This document shows, one piece after another, positions 21,850 to 33,590 of a stretch of 64,000 nt of DNA (position 1 is the stretch's first letter; each line of letters opens with the position of its first letter). The position numbers and the translations under genes were made by a program. The notes under the pieces were generated by a model, which saw only the letters and a program-made list of their open reading frames with translations, ran no database searches and was not told where the DNA came from. The stretch is from Pomphorhynchus laevis (Eukaryota; Acanthocephala; Palaeacanthocephala; Echinorhynchida; Pomphorhynchidae). The stretch covers positions 248,001-312,000 of the forward strand of contig WNNJ02000901.1 of the NCBI GenBank assembly GCA_012934845.2. Reading direction: 5' to 3'.

Positions 21850-23405
21850 AATAAAAAACAAGGCTCTTATAATTGAATTTGCCATTTTATTTGATAGCCT
21901 ACTTGAAGTCAACCCTTTTAATATCGATATTCTTTTATATTAAATTATCGCATAATTCAATAATTTATTGGTTATTTTACATAATTCCAATGTCGAATAG
22001 TACATTGTTTTAGCTTTAAAATGAAAATAATAGAAATGTAAACTTGAAGTGAGAATTAAGAACCGAATGAGAAAGGAGTCGACAATTTATGTTCCCACTC
22101 TTTTATTTTTCCAATAGCAGTTTTTTTTAAAACTTTAATTCCATTCAAAACATTGAACTAATTGTGTGACTAAAATATTAAATACCCTTGAGTACATAAA
22201 TAATATTTTTATAAAATCATTAACTGCTTGAAGTCGCAATATTCAAATATTTACAATTGCCAAATACTTAATAATAAAATAGCACGGTGTGCAATTCTTG
22301 ATTTGAAATTAAGAACATCAAAACGTCCAGGAAGTCTAGACTAGACGGTCAAAACGATTATTTAGCATGCAAATGATGTAACTTTTATTTTAGTGAATGA
22401 ATTGTATTTGTTTGAAACTAGTGCAGGTTATCTATTCCAATGTAGTCAATTAACTTTCGTCAGCTGTGAACATATATGTTCATATTAAGATGAACATATA
22501 CTACTTGGTTAACAAATACGAAGTTGTATTTAATGCTCACTTTTGCATTACATTGCAAAATTTAAGAAAATTCTTTTGTATCTTTAATATCATTTAAAGA
22601 TATGATTCAAAAACTTTGGATGGAAAATATACCACTATCTAATGGTATTGTTAAATCTATTGACCATTGATTTGAGAAAATCGTTTGTTTTCCTATCCAT
22701 TATTTTATTAAATATCAAACACATGTATAAATACAGAAAACGATTCAATGTGTTTTGATTTATAAACATTTTATCTTTTAAACCGATTTATTAAATAAAA
22801 AAATATTTTTATTTGCTAAACTATAATATATGTATTATACATCTATGATATATGTAATATACATCTATAATATCTATTATATAATAATGTCTATTATATA
22901 ATGGATAATAATATTAATAGATGCAAAACTATCGATCACCATTCAACATTCTTTATACTTTTTAATAAAAAAATACTCTTTTTGAAATGAACGTTTAATA
23001 AGCGTCACTAAATTCGAAATACAAACAATCACTGCTTCAAGCAAAAGTTGGTCATGACTCATCGTCCCATAAATATATATATATATATATATATAGAAAA
23101 TAACTTATTTTAAAGATATTTAAAATTAGAAAGATTTTAGGGTTAATAAATTATTTACTTATTAATAAGTTTAATAAATAATAGTTAATAAGTAAGAAAT
23201 TAAATTCATTAAGTTATGATCCAAATAATACTAGTTTTAAAAATCAAACGAGATCATATTTTGGAATTAAAAACCTAAGAGTTTGTTATATCTAGGACCC
23301 AAGTTTTCACGACGATTGAATGTTAAAGAAGAACAACTCTACACATTTTGAGAAGAAACTTGTTATTCATCTCATTTAATACATAATTTAATACATTAAA
23401 TTCAA
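21850..23405. other. p23 3' flank; AT-rich, microsatellite only
   Basis: After the AATAAA at 21850 I find no exon or element. A perfect (AT)12 run occupies 23072-23095, and a TATTATATAATA-rich stretch lies around 22830-22910. Confidence 0.5.
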
Positions 23406-24101
23406 CTATAATAAAATTATAAAATGTTTACGGGTAACATTACTCGCATTCAGATCAGAGAGTCCGTTCCTCCCCAACACTCCCTTCCAAGTGCTACTGT
23501 CGCTACCAACATGAGCATTGAAGTCACCAGATAGAACGAGGGAATCTCCAACAGAAGTACTATCAAGCAGAGCTTGAAGATCTTCCACGAAGACTGCGTA
23601 ATCTAAAATAATGTTGGGAGCATACGCACACACAACAGTTATCCCCTTTCCATCTTTGACTATAAGTCTCAAAGACGCCAACCTTTCGTTCATTGGGTTA
23701 AAGCTCTCTACCAAGAACGACAGCCGGGGACTTGCAAGTATCCCTACACTCGCTTGTCATCGCTTTCCATTAGTAACTCCCAAATAGTTCAAGATCCAAC
23801 TTTGATCCACAAGTTTAGTTCCAGATCCACAATAGTGAAGAGAAGTCACTCCGACTATTTCAAGACTGAAGCGAGCCATCTCTCCAACTAATTCTGGTTC
23901 CTTTCCAGCCAGCAAAATGACATTCCACGTTTCTACATGAAGGCTAGTCCGCTTCGGATGTTGATGCCTCTTTCTTTGTCTCCGTACATCTGCCAGGTCA
24001 CACGGCATCCAACAATGAAAACTCCTCCGGTCGATGGTGAGTTGACCATTGTTCTCTGCACTTAATTTATATTTTGTAAATTTGTTGCTTGTCATTTTCA
24101 T
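23406..24101 (-). mobile_element. RTE-type LINE endonuclease fragment
   Basis: Two minus-strand frames give an APE-like endonuclease N-terminus: HVETWNVILLAGKEPELV, LEIVGVTSLHYCGSGT, VKDGKGITVVCAYAPN and LVLSGDFNAHVGSDSSTW. The wording (TWN..SLAGKEPELV, CAYAPN, LLGDFNAHVG) is typical of RTE/Rex-like LINEs. It stops after GRNGLSDLN, so no RT follows. One frame break lies near 23750. Confidence 0.75.
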
Positions 24102-25066
24102 TGTATTGGTTTATTCGGTTATCTCCCGTTTCCAATATCCTTTGATGATCCAACATCGCTACTGTAAGGAAACAGGTCTCCGAGATTCTCTCCTTTTCGT
24201 CAATTGTCAAATCCGCCGTTGGAGTCATCGAAGGGATCTGAGATAGTCTATAAAAAGACTATCTCTACGTATGATGCTAATTGGCAATACGTGTCAGTTT
24301 AATACATACTCGACTGGCACCTAACGGCTCATTTTCTGAAAATGATAGTAGCTTCTAGCGAAATATCAAACTAATTATTTTTTGTCGTTCAACTATACCA
24401 GATTGTTCCTGGATATTTAAAAATTTAAAATACAGATCAAGATGGATATATTTCTAAAAATCATTTACTAATGCATAATTAAAATTATACTCAATTTTTA
24501 TAATATGTTGTTATCATTTAATAATATTATCGACAAATGTTAATTTAATTAACCAATTTAAGTTAAAATAAAACCCTATTGTAGTAGTCGGATCAATGCC
24601 TTATTTGTATGTGATGTAATAAAATTTGTCATAGATGCTGCTAATGGATTCAATAAGCGCGGAGACTTCAAATCTTACAAACGTAGTGCAATGCCGAATT
24701 AGAATATATCCGTGTTAAAGACTAGACAAAGACAAAATAATGTCCGATCAATAGAGATAATTAAAATAACCTGTGTAACTTATTTTCAGAAATCTCAGTG
24801 CATAATAACTTCTGGAAATAATAAATTAAAATTTTGACTAACTACCGAGATCCTAAATCGATACTAACATTTAATAGTTACCAATTACATTGTTATTGAA
24901 TGATATATAGAATATTAACTCTAGTCTTATGATTTTGCACGTAGTCCATATAAATTAACAAATTATTAAAGTATTATACAAGCATTGTTGCTTACCGACA
25001 AAATTTCAATGCAATGCATTCATAAATGATATTATTGATATAATATTATATAACTGATAATATATT

Positions 25067-25266
25067 TATAGAATGGAACCAAATAAACTACAATTTATTC
25101 GATAACAAGATTCAGTTCAATATTTCAATAGCTGCTGCTATCATTACCAGGAACCTGATGATCAGGTTCCATTATCATTTTCCTGATGATAATAGCAGCA
25201 TCTATTAAAATATTGAACTAAACATTTTTATCGAATAAATTGTCGTTTATTTGGTATCATTCTATA
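25067..25266. repeat. 200-bp imperfect palindrome
   Basis: Arms about 90 bp long: TATAGAATGGAACCAAATAAAC on the left matches the reverse of GTTTATTTGGTATCATTCTATA on the right, with TTCAATATTT and AGCTGCTGCTATCATTA also mirrored. The centre holds GGAACCTGATGATCAGGTTCC, and the right arm starts CCTGATGATAATAGC. No coding sequence is present. It is either a MITE or paired PLE termini, as at 14374-14830. Confidence 0.65.
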
Positions 25267-25579
25267 GATTAATTACAATTAAAGAAACGAATAGATATTT
25301 TCAACTGATAATATTGTTATACTTTAGGATACATATTTTTACGCTGTTCATCTCAGATAGTTTTATTTTAGAAATTACTAAATTTATATCATAAAATATT
25401 CCTAGAGGAATATTTAGTCAATTTACGACTATATGTTAAAGTTTACGAAAGCAAATAATTGAAATGTATTTGAATTTCGATAGGTTTTCTTTCTTTCACA
25501 GATAACTAATCTGACATTTAAAGAATGCTATATTTTTCCTTTTTTATATAAGAAATTGGCAGATTTAAAATTTATTCCA

Positions 25580-28500
25580 TTAACTGGACGAATCCGCTTT
25601 TAGTCCCATGCTATCTATAGCGACCGCATTCCACATTTGAGGCAGAACAGCAAATCCGAAGTACAGATCAAATTCCTCTTCATTGTCATCGTTTTCGCTT
25701 GAATGACTAATATATTAAAGTAAGCACGTCAGAATATCAGAACATACCTTGCTCCTTTGTCTATTATAATTTTACAGGCACCTGGCCAGTTGCCAATGTT
25801 CCGGAAACAAATCCAATTTCTTCCAGATCGCATTTGCCAATTATACGACGCATCTTTCATTTAAATTTAGTAATCACATTAAATAAATTGTGGTAAAAAT
25901 TAAAAGCGGTTATTCTTATTTAGTCAAGTCATTTTCAAAACTTACATGTTATAAATAATAATAATTGTATTGTAAGTAATACGACAAACAAATGTTTTTC
26001 ATTAAATATTAATAATAATTGTAACTGCAATACCGCAAGTGTAGTGTATCTAATACAATGTACATGTGGATTGCAATATATAGGAAAAACATATCAAGTG
26101 TTAAAAACTAAGTTTAGGCAACACATATATAATATACAGCATAATAGTCAAACTATATTTCATAAACATATGAGATTAATAGGAAATGATATTAAAAACT
26201 GTAAATTATTTATTTTAGAACATATTATCGAAGAAAACATTTCAATATTAAATCAAAAACTATTAGAAAAAGAAGATTTTTGGATTAAAACACTTAATTC
26301 CATGTACCCATTAGGATTGAATGACGTGGTACAAGGAATTGGCAGAAGTAGTATAATACATAATAAACAACTATATTATAATAATCCGGTTAAACGCAAA
26401 CCAAGAAGTCATGGTGATAAAAGGAATAGGAAAAATAGAGTTAAAAATATTAAAAAAGATATGTATATAAATGAACAATTAGAAATATTAAAACAACTTT
26501 TAAGTGATAATAAGCTAAAAGATCTTTATGTAAATATAAACAGTTTTTCTAAAGATATCATATGTTCAATAAATCAAAAATTAATTAACGACTATGATAG
26601 GCTAAGTTGTATAATAGACAGTTATTGTAATACAAAATACTATAATCGTACAATAAATGTTAATAATAACAATAGAAAATATACATTAACCATAAACTTC
26701 ATTAATAAATGTATAGATAACATAAATATAGCCGGACTTTTAAATAATTCTAAAAGTAAAGAAATAATAGGGTCAGATTTAAGTAAATATATTCCTAAAA
26801 TAAGGTATAAACTCCTACCACCATTAGGACGAAAAATTTGTAATTATAATAAAGAATTAAAATCAATATGTAACGATAATATTAGAAACATAATGGAAAC
26901 AGAATGCAATTGTAAAAGTCTTAGTTTTGATAAAATAAATGAACATATATGTACCCATAATCTAGAATTAATTGAAAATTGTGAATTAAACTTCAAATGC
27001 AAAAAGCTTTATTATGATATACTAGTGAAAGAGGTTAATTCTAATGATTTAAATGTAAATCCAACATATGAATGTAGTGAGTTGAGTTTAGAAACAATTA
27101 TTACAAGTCATTGTTCTATAATGGATAAGAAGGGTATAAAAATTGAATCAGATAATAAAACTATACCTAATATTGGAATCCAAAATTACATAAAAATCCA
27201 ATAAAACCTAGGTTCATATGTAGTGTTTTTAAATGTACATTAAAACCACTTTCTGCTATATGAATAAAATACTCAAAGTAATTAAAGCGCACTTTAAAAA
27301 ATATTGCAAGATAATCCAAATTAATACTGGTATAAAACACTATTTCAGTATAAATTCTACAAAATAATTTTTAGAACAGACAAAAGGAATAAATTTTCAG
27401 AATATAAATACGTACGATTTTAGTACTCTTTATACAAATCTAGATTTAGTAGATATTAAAGAAGCGTTAGAAAAATTAATTAATCTTATATTCGGAAAAA
27501 TATATTCATTTATAGTTATAATAACTATAACGAATATCTTAAAAAAAGAGGTTAATTCTAATGATTTAAATGTAAATCCAACATATGAACGTAGTGAGTT
27601 GAGTTTAGAAACAATTATTACAAGTCATTGTTCTATAATGGATAAGAAGGGTATAAAAATTGAATCAGATAATAAAACTATACCTAATATTGGAATCCAA
27701 AATTACATAAAAATCCAATAAAACCTAGGTTCATATGTAGTGCTTTTAAATGTACATTAAAACCACTTTCTGCTATATGAATAAAATACTCAAAGTAATT
27801 AAAGCGCACTTTAAAAAATATTGCAAGATAATCCAAATTAATACTGGTATAAAACACTATTTCAGTATAAATTCTACAAAATAATTTTTAGAACAGACAA
27901 AAGGAATAAATTTTCAGAATATAAATACGTACGATTTTAGTACTCTTTATACAAATCTAGATTTAGTAGATATTAAAGAAGCGTTAGAAAAATTAATTAA
28001 TCTTATATTCGGAAAAATATATTCATTTATATGTTATAATAACTATAACGCCTATCTAACAAAAATTAAACCATAAAGTAAATTATAAATATACGGATAA
28101 AATTGAATTAATAGAATCCTTAAATATTTTGATAAATCAAAATTATTTAATAGTAGGGACATCTATATTTAGACAAGTAAAAGGTGTTCCAATGGATTAA
28201 ATGGAATTATTAGAATCCTTAAATATTTTAATAAATAAAAATTATTTAAAAGTAGGGACATCTCAATTTAGATAAATAAAAGGTGTTCCAATGGATAAAA
28301 TGGAATTAATAGAATCCTTAAATATTTTGATAAATCAAAATTATTTAAAAGTAGGGACATCTATATTTAGACAAGTAAAAGGTGTTCCAATGGGTGGTAA
28401 TAGTAGCCCAATTATAGCTGACTTGTTTTTAAGCTTCATAGAATATTAATTTGTTCATAAGTGTGTAAAAACTAAATCTAAACAATATAAATATATGAAA

Positions 28501-30127
28501 TATATGTTTCGATACATTGATGATATACGTGCATTTAATTAGTGACGACAAAAGTGTGTAAATGTGATTTTCATATTTACACCTGCAATATTTTATAAAA
28601 TACAATATTTATCTCATAAAGTTTATTTTTAGTTATATCTATTTAGTTGATATACGAAATTTAGTAATTTAATTTAGTTATACGAAATTTAGCTCAAGCG
28701 TATAAAGTGGAGTTATTACTATATAATAAGCTATTAATTTTGAATATTATACACACCTTCATTGCTGTTGGTAACATTCCATTTGGCAATACATCTTTTC
28801 GATTGATTTCGTTTATTTACCAACTCTGTCCACTGCTGGGGGCCTTCTTCATCCTTCAACAAAACTGAATAACTTCGTTAGCAATGATATACAGCAGTGT
28901 ACATATCATTTTTAAAATAAATTGTTAATTCGAAATATAAATGGTTTGAATTTTGTAATCAGCCAGTTTTTTATATGGTAGCAAAACGCTGGTAACACTA
29001 GGTCATATGGTAGCGGCAAACCATAGGTAACACATTGCTGTTTAAGATATAGAAAACCAAATACACAGAGAGCGGACCTCAAACCGATGGTACGATACAC
29101 ATCGACATCGAGAATAAAAAAGTGGATAAGTTCAAGTATTTGGGTTCTATAATTGCAGCGACGGCAGGACAAGTGCGGACACGCGAGCAAATTACTGCAT
29201 AAAAATTAAATCTAAGTTTGATTTGACCAATATTTGTTTAATAAACTGTAGTACTTAAAGTAATATACATAAAACAAGGTCATTAAGATATTTTCAATCA
29301 TATAAAAATATTGTATAATGTGATCCAACCGTAATAAGTGCTTTTTGGTGCTTTAATATATCGAATTATTTAGATTATAATCGTTTGAATTAATAATTAT
29401 AAACCTTGTAGAATAAGATTCTTATAGAGTGCATGAGTATTAGGTATATTTTATAGTCTAGAATAAAAAGTTTTTGTTAATAGATCTAAATTATTAAGCT
29501 AATAAAAAGAAAAAATGTGTATCTCTGTATATTATTATATGCGATAGTGGAAATATAATAAATATTAAATAATAATCAGTTAAAAGCATTTACAATTAGA
29601 TCCATCTTTATCATTTGTATAGGTAAGATCACATTCACTAGATATTTTGTCGATTCGATATCGTAATATTTTGTAATCTTGTTCGCTATTCCCGTTCAGA
29701 ATTGATGTCAAATCGTGTATTGTTTCATCTGTAAGCTTTATCCATTCACTGTCGCCTACATTGTAATATTATTAGTAAAAATAATTTTGAAAAGTATTAC
29801 CTACTTAATACATAAAAATCATGATCGTTATCATTTTCCGAATCAACCTAAACATTCACTATCGTTCCTGCTTACCTTGGAATACACATTTTACCTTAGT
29901 GATCAAATAGTCGTTATGCTTTCCGTATACTTTACCCCATAACTTCGGATTCATTGCACCCATGTCAATTATAAATTTTCGCAGTCTGTATTTTAGAAAT
30001 TATTGAAAATTGAAATTCCTTCCTTCTACCTTATTGTTTCTTCTGTTGATAACGTCCATCCAGCATGTTGTATACTTTTCGACAGATTTTCAATATACTT
30101 CCCGGCTTGGATTATTTCCTTGTCATT
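25580..30127 (-). CDS. Spliced host gene, weakly RSPH9-like, six 3' exons
   Basis: Exons on the minus strand: 30127-30030, 29985-29876, 29755-29594, 25853-25748 and 25706-25580 (stop TAA at 25580-25582), all with AG/GT borders and phases that join without a stop. The upstream exon 36056-35645 also joins in phase. Intron lengths are 44, 120, 3740 and 41 nt. The product contains LSTEETIRLRKFI, PKLWGKVYGKHNDYLIT, GDSEWIKLTDETIHDL, YNWQMRSGRNWICFRN, NWPGACKII and FDLYFGFAVLPQMWN. The spacing LWG..G..DY-I / EW..L / W..QM..G....R...WPG resembles radial spoke head RSPH9 (..FWGRILG..ADYYIA.., TEWSLL, WSIQMERG..RSLLWPG), a component of motile cilia. That identity is my inference from memory of the family. 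The exon chain itself is well supported by the splice signals. Confidence 0.6.
27031..28063 (+). repeat. Tandem duplication of 517 bp inside the permuted PLE
   Basis: 27031-27547 and 27548-28063 are almost identical, both beginning GAGGTTAATTCTAATGATTT and ending near GTTATAATAACTATAACG. The unit spans the connector's C-terminus and RT motif A, so motif A is present twice. The near-identity means the duplication is recent relative to the element. Confidence 0.9.
28095..28391 (+). repeat. Triplicated 99-bp RT segment (33-codon unit)
   Basis: Three head-to-tail units start at 28095, 28194 and 28293 (GGATAAAATTGAATTAATAG and variants), each ending GGTGTTCCAAT. The period is a multiple of three. 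The unit covers the segment just ahead of motif B. The copies at 40735-41115 and 45651-46010 have it once. Confidence 0.9.
29060..29205 (+). mobile_element. RTE-type LINE fragment (RT C-terminal side)
   Basis: TIHIDIENKKVDKFKYLGS followed by IIAATAGQVRTREQITA matches the block following the RT palm in RTE LINEs (usually VD.FKYLGS.I....). Only about 50 codons remain. It lies between the permuted PLE and host exon 29755-29594. Confidence 0.6.
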
Positions 30128-30559
30128 CTTTAATGGAAAAATCGATTTTTATGTAAAAAGATAAGAGCGTTTAAACACGGATTTTTACATTTTAGTACAA
30201 TTTCACGCTAGCATTGACATTGAAATTTTTAAATTACAATTTTATTTTTAAAATTTGATTTTAATCGTTGCTTTCAATTTGCTAACTTGACAGATATTTA
30301 TAGTTTAATTTAAGTATTTATAGTAGAGCATAAAGATAATTAATCCGTCACCATCACATCAATATTTGCTCAGAAAATTTTCATGTCCAAATTACTTTTC
30401 AAATCATGTACATATTTTCAGTTTGAATTATTGTATATTCGAACACATTCTGCAGCGAATCATGTTTTGCATCTAAGCAATGTCGGATTGCAATGCCAAG
30501 TCCATTTCATCAATATTTTATGGCACTTCTATTATTTTGCTTCAAATTCACTAAAGAGC

Positions 30560-33060
30560 CAACTGTGATTGCCTATCCTCTTCGGGGTTTCGCTCATCCA
30601 GGAAATTCAGAGGAGCTCATGATAAGAAAAATGAATTTATGGAAATCATCAAATTGGCAAGAAATGGCAATTTCGGAAAGGCGATGCGCCGCCTTACGTC
30701 GAATAATACATGCGAATATTCAGAATCTTTGCGCGGAAGACTGACAGAGCTACACCCCTTACATGATGTTCTCCAAAGTCTTGGACACCCATCTTTGATT
30801 ACCCCCTTGTCGGTTGACTCGGACATAGTTGAGGCCGCAGTCTTATTATTCCTATCATCTTCCTCTTCTGGCTGTTTAGGTTTGAGGACAGAACATATTC
30901 GATATATGCTGTCGGTAGATCATGGGGTTTTGCTTCAACGCCTAACGTCACTAGTCAACAGCATGATTGATGGTACTCTCTCGAACGACCTTGTGCCCTT
31001 TGTCGCCGGTGCTAATCTCATGGCATTAAACAAACCAGATGGAGGGATCCGCCCCATTGCCATTGGGGAGACATTACGTCGTCTTTGAGCTAAGTGCATT
31101 TGCTCTAAACTGCGACAGCGATTTGCCGAATCCCTCTATCCGCACCAGCTCGGTGTAGCGACGCCAAACTGAATGGAACAGATACTTAGCCGACGTACAT
31201 CAAGCACGTCGGCTACAACAACTTCATGATCAAGATGTCAATTGGGTTTGGGCTAAAATAGACTTGGCTAACGCTTTAAATAGGCTGAACCGCAATTCTT
31301 CGTCAGCGCGATCAGTAAGAATTTTCCAGAAATTAGTCGATGGGCATCATGGTGCTGTGGCACTACCTCGAGCCTTCGGTTCGGTAGCCTGAAACCTCTT
31401 CAGTCTCGAAGAGGGGTACAACAAGGAGATCCGATTGGTCCAGTTCTGTTTTGTCTGGCAATTAATCCGATTGTCGTCCAGATATCATAGATTGAAGGTA
31501 TCAGCATAAATAGGTGGACTCGACGACGGAATAATCGGCGGTACTCCTGTGGCGGTGGGCGAGGCTCTGGCTCGTCTTGCTGCTAATTTTCCTTCAATTT
31601 GACTGTCTATTAACTGGAATAAGACCGAACTAATTGGTAGGGCTGACAAGGTCAATTTGATAAAGAGCAGATGCCCATGGATCTCATTGGTTAACATCAC
31701 AAAAAACTTTACAATTCTTGGAAATCCCATTGGGTCTAAGGAGCATTGTTCGGGACACCTTGTCGATGTTGTACTAAAATCCATGCGTCAAACTCTGGAC
31801 TCGCTCGAAAATCTCCATGACCGACATGTTGCATTCATCCTGCTTCGTAGCTGCGCATCCGCTCCACGGGTAAATCATTTAATGCGCACTATAGACCCCG
31901 CCTTCGCTGAAGAGTTTTTCCGTTTGTTCGACCGCTTGATATTGAAGGGTTTAAGCAATATCACTTCTATTCAACCAGATAAGTGAGCTTAAATGCAAGT
32001 TTGCTTACTGCTGAAGATGGGAGGACTGGGCCTTCGAAGCTGCTTCCAACACTCTCAGGCAGCCTTCCTGTCCAGTGTAGACATTGTCACTAGCCAATTA
32101 AACCTTGACCCTAAAACTTTCCCTGGGTACGAATTCGTTAAATCTAATATTTCGCAACATGTAAGAAATCCACAAACAAATCAACGAGGATTATCTTGTC
32201 ACATTGACGAAGTGTCGCCCCGCATGTTATTGGAGAATGACGATTGCTTCAATACTGCCCAATTATTAGCAGTTTCATGCCCACACGCGTGTGCTTGGTT
32301 ACAGGCCGTCACTAGCAAGGCCACACATATGAACTTGGGACCAAATGAATTAGTTGTGCTTTTACGTCTATGGTTAGGGTTTTCGCTCTGCAAAAGTGAT
32401 TATCAATGCAGACGTTGCCTTAGGATGACAGACAAATTCGGCATCCACGCCCTAACATGCCAGTTTGTAGGCCACCCCGGTATTCGACATGATATATTGA
32501 GGGATACAGTCTTTCAAGCAGCGGTTTCTGCTGGATTGAGGGTGTCAAAAGCGGTACCCAACCAAGTTCGTGGTTTGCGGGAGATACCGGCGGACATTAT
32601 ATTTTATAAGGGCCCCTCCTTTAGCAGTTGATTTTGCTGTAACTAACTCTTAACAAAATTCTTATATTTCTATTTCTACTGAGATCCCTGGCTATGCCCG
32701 CAAGCAAGTATGCCACCTGTGCCAAGGAAAGGAAATATAAACGCAAATTAGAGGAGAATGGATACAGTTTTGCGGCAGCGGTTGTTGAAACTTACGGAGG
32801 ATGGAACCCCAAGGGGAAAAGTTTATTCGTTTCATTGCTCGTTCTATGTCATGTAGAAACGGTACCCCGTATCGCAGCACAGCGGGTTAGCTATTTCAGC
32901 GAGTGTCCGTCGCACTGATGAGAGGAAATGCTAAAGCGACCCTCAAAAGTCTTGACGAGATGGGCTAACCCTTACTAGAGAAAAGTCTTGGATATTGTGG
33001 CGACCCATATCCGCGACTCTTTTCTATGAGCAACCTTGCACAGCCCAAGGCCCAGTCAGT
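30560..33060 (+). mobile_element. RLE-type LINE (RT, CCHC-like knuckle, restriction-like endonuclease), broken
   Basis: Plus-strand fragments in order: ARNGNFGKAMRRLTSNNT; GCLGLRTEHIRYML; ALNKPDGGIRPIAIGETLR (31023-31080); GVQQGDPIGPVLFCLAINP (31410); LDDGIIGGTPVAVGEA (31515); NFTILGNPIGSKEH; and GGLGLRSCFQHSQAAFLSS. Then comes a Cys/His cluster CRRCLRMTDKFGIHALTC (32408). It is followed by PADIIFYKGP and an AVDFAVTNSL remnant (32590-32650), in the place of the PD-(D/E)XK nuclease of R2/NeSL-like elements. The lineage also occurs at 18676-19506. About six or more stops and frame changes break it. Which RLE clade it belongs to I cannot settle. Confidence 0.75.
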
Positions 33061-33069
33061 TGATGTAGT

Positions 33070-33590
33070 TCATGACTCAAATATTCGGACAGCTTCCGTC
33101 GTCAAAGACGACAATTCTGAGGTTGCCATGCCTGTCCTGCGACTCATGTCTCCACGACGACCTTCGCCAAATCACTCCACAACTAATCAACCGAATAATG
33201 CTTCTTTGTCGCTTCAGCGAAGAAGCATTATTTATGCTTTTATTTGAAGCATTATTTATGCATCATTTTATGCTTTACATCATTACTTCTTTATCTATAC
33301 TATGGATAAAGTTGTTATATTAGTTAAAATTAACGGCGCTCGAAGTATCGAAGACTACTCTTGCGCTCTATTTACATGAGTTTATTAAACATTGTGACTA
33401 ATTTCTACAAATTAAACAAATGCGGCCGAGACAGTTTAGATAGTTCATTACTCCGATATTTATACAGCTCCCGTCGTCAACGACGACCATTTTGAGACTA
33501 CCATGTCTGTCCTGTAAATCATGTTCCACGACGATCTTCGGCAAATCACTCCACAACTAATCAACTGACAAATTCTTCTTTGTCGCTTCA
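33070..33590 (+). repeat. Direct repeat of about 145 bp flanking 230 bp
   Basis: 33070-33215 and 33445-33590 share CCGTCGTCAA.GACGAC, CCATG.CTGTCCTG and CAAATCACTCCACAACTAATC in the same order, about 85 percent alike by eye. The second copy flows into the ubiquilin retrocopy. The first ends at a TTATTTATGCTTTTATTTGAAGCA run. I read it as a partial duplication of the retrocopy's 5' part. Confidence 0.7.

Larger units (their letters stand above)
25975..28545 (+). mobile_element. Penelope-like element with permuted domains (GIY-YIG upstream of RT)
   Basis: The long frame 26044-27204 opens with a GIY-YIG nuclease (CTCGLQYIGKTYQV, KFRQHIYNI, a Glu in LLEKEDFWI). It is preceded by a Cys-rich NCNCNTASVVYLIQ and followed by a Lys/Asn-rich connector with PPLGRKICNY and ETECNCKSL. 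RT follows on the same strand: motif A NTYDFSTLYTNL (near 27412), motif [20 protein letters not shown] (near 28380) and motif C FRYIDDIRAFN (near 28508). N-terminal GIY-YIG before RT is the hallmark of the Naiad/Chlamys branch of PLEs, unlike the 19.7-21.0 kb copy. The element is broken in several places and lacks its 3' end. It also contains two internal duplications (517 and 99 bp). It lies in the 3.7-kb intron of the RSPH9-like gene, opposite strand. Confidence 0.85.

Noticed and set aside
23072-23095. (AT)12 run as a regulatory site
   Set aside because: Ordinary microsatellite in AT-rich DNA.
28912-29190. 92-codon minus-strand frame
   Set aside because: The plus strand of the same stretch carries an RTE RT remnant (KVDKFKYLGS), so this is its shadow.
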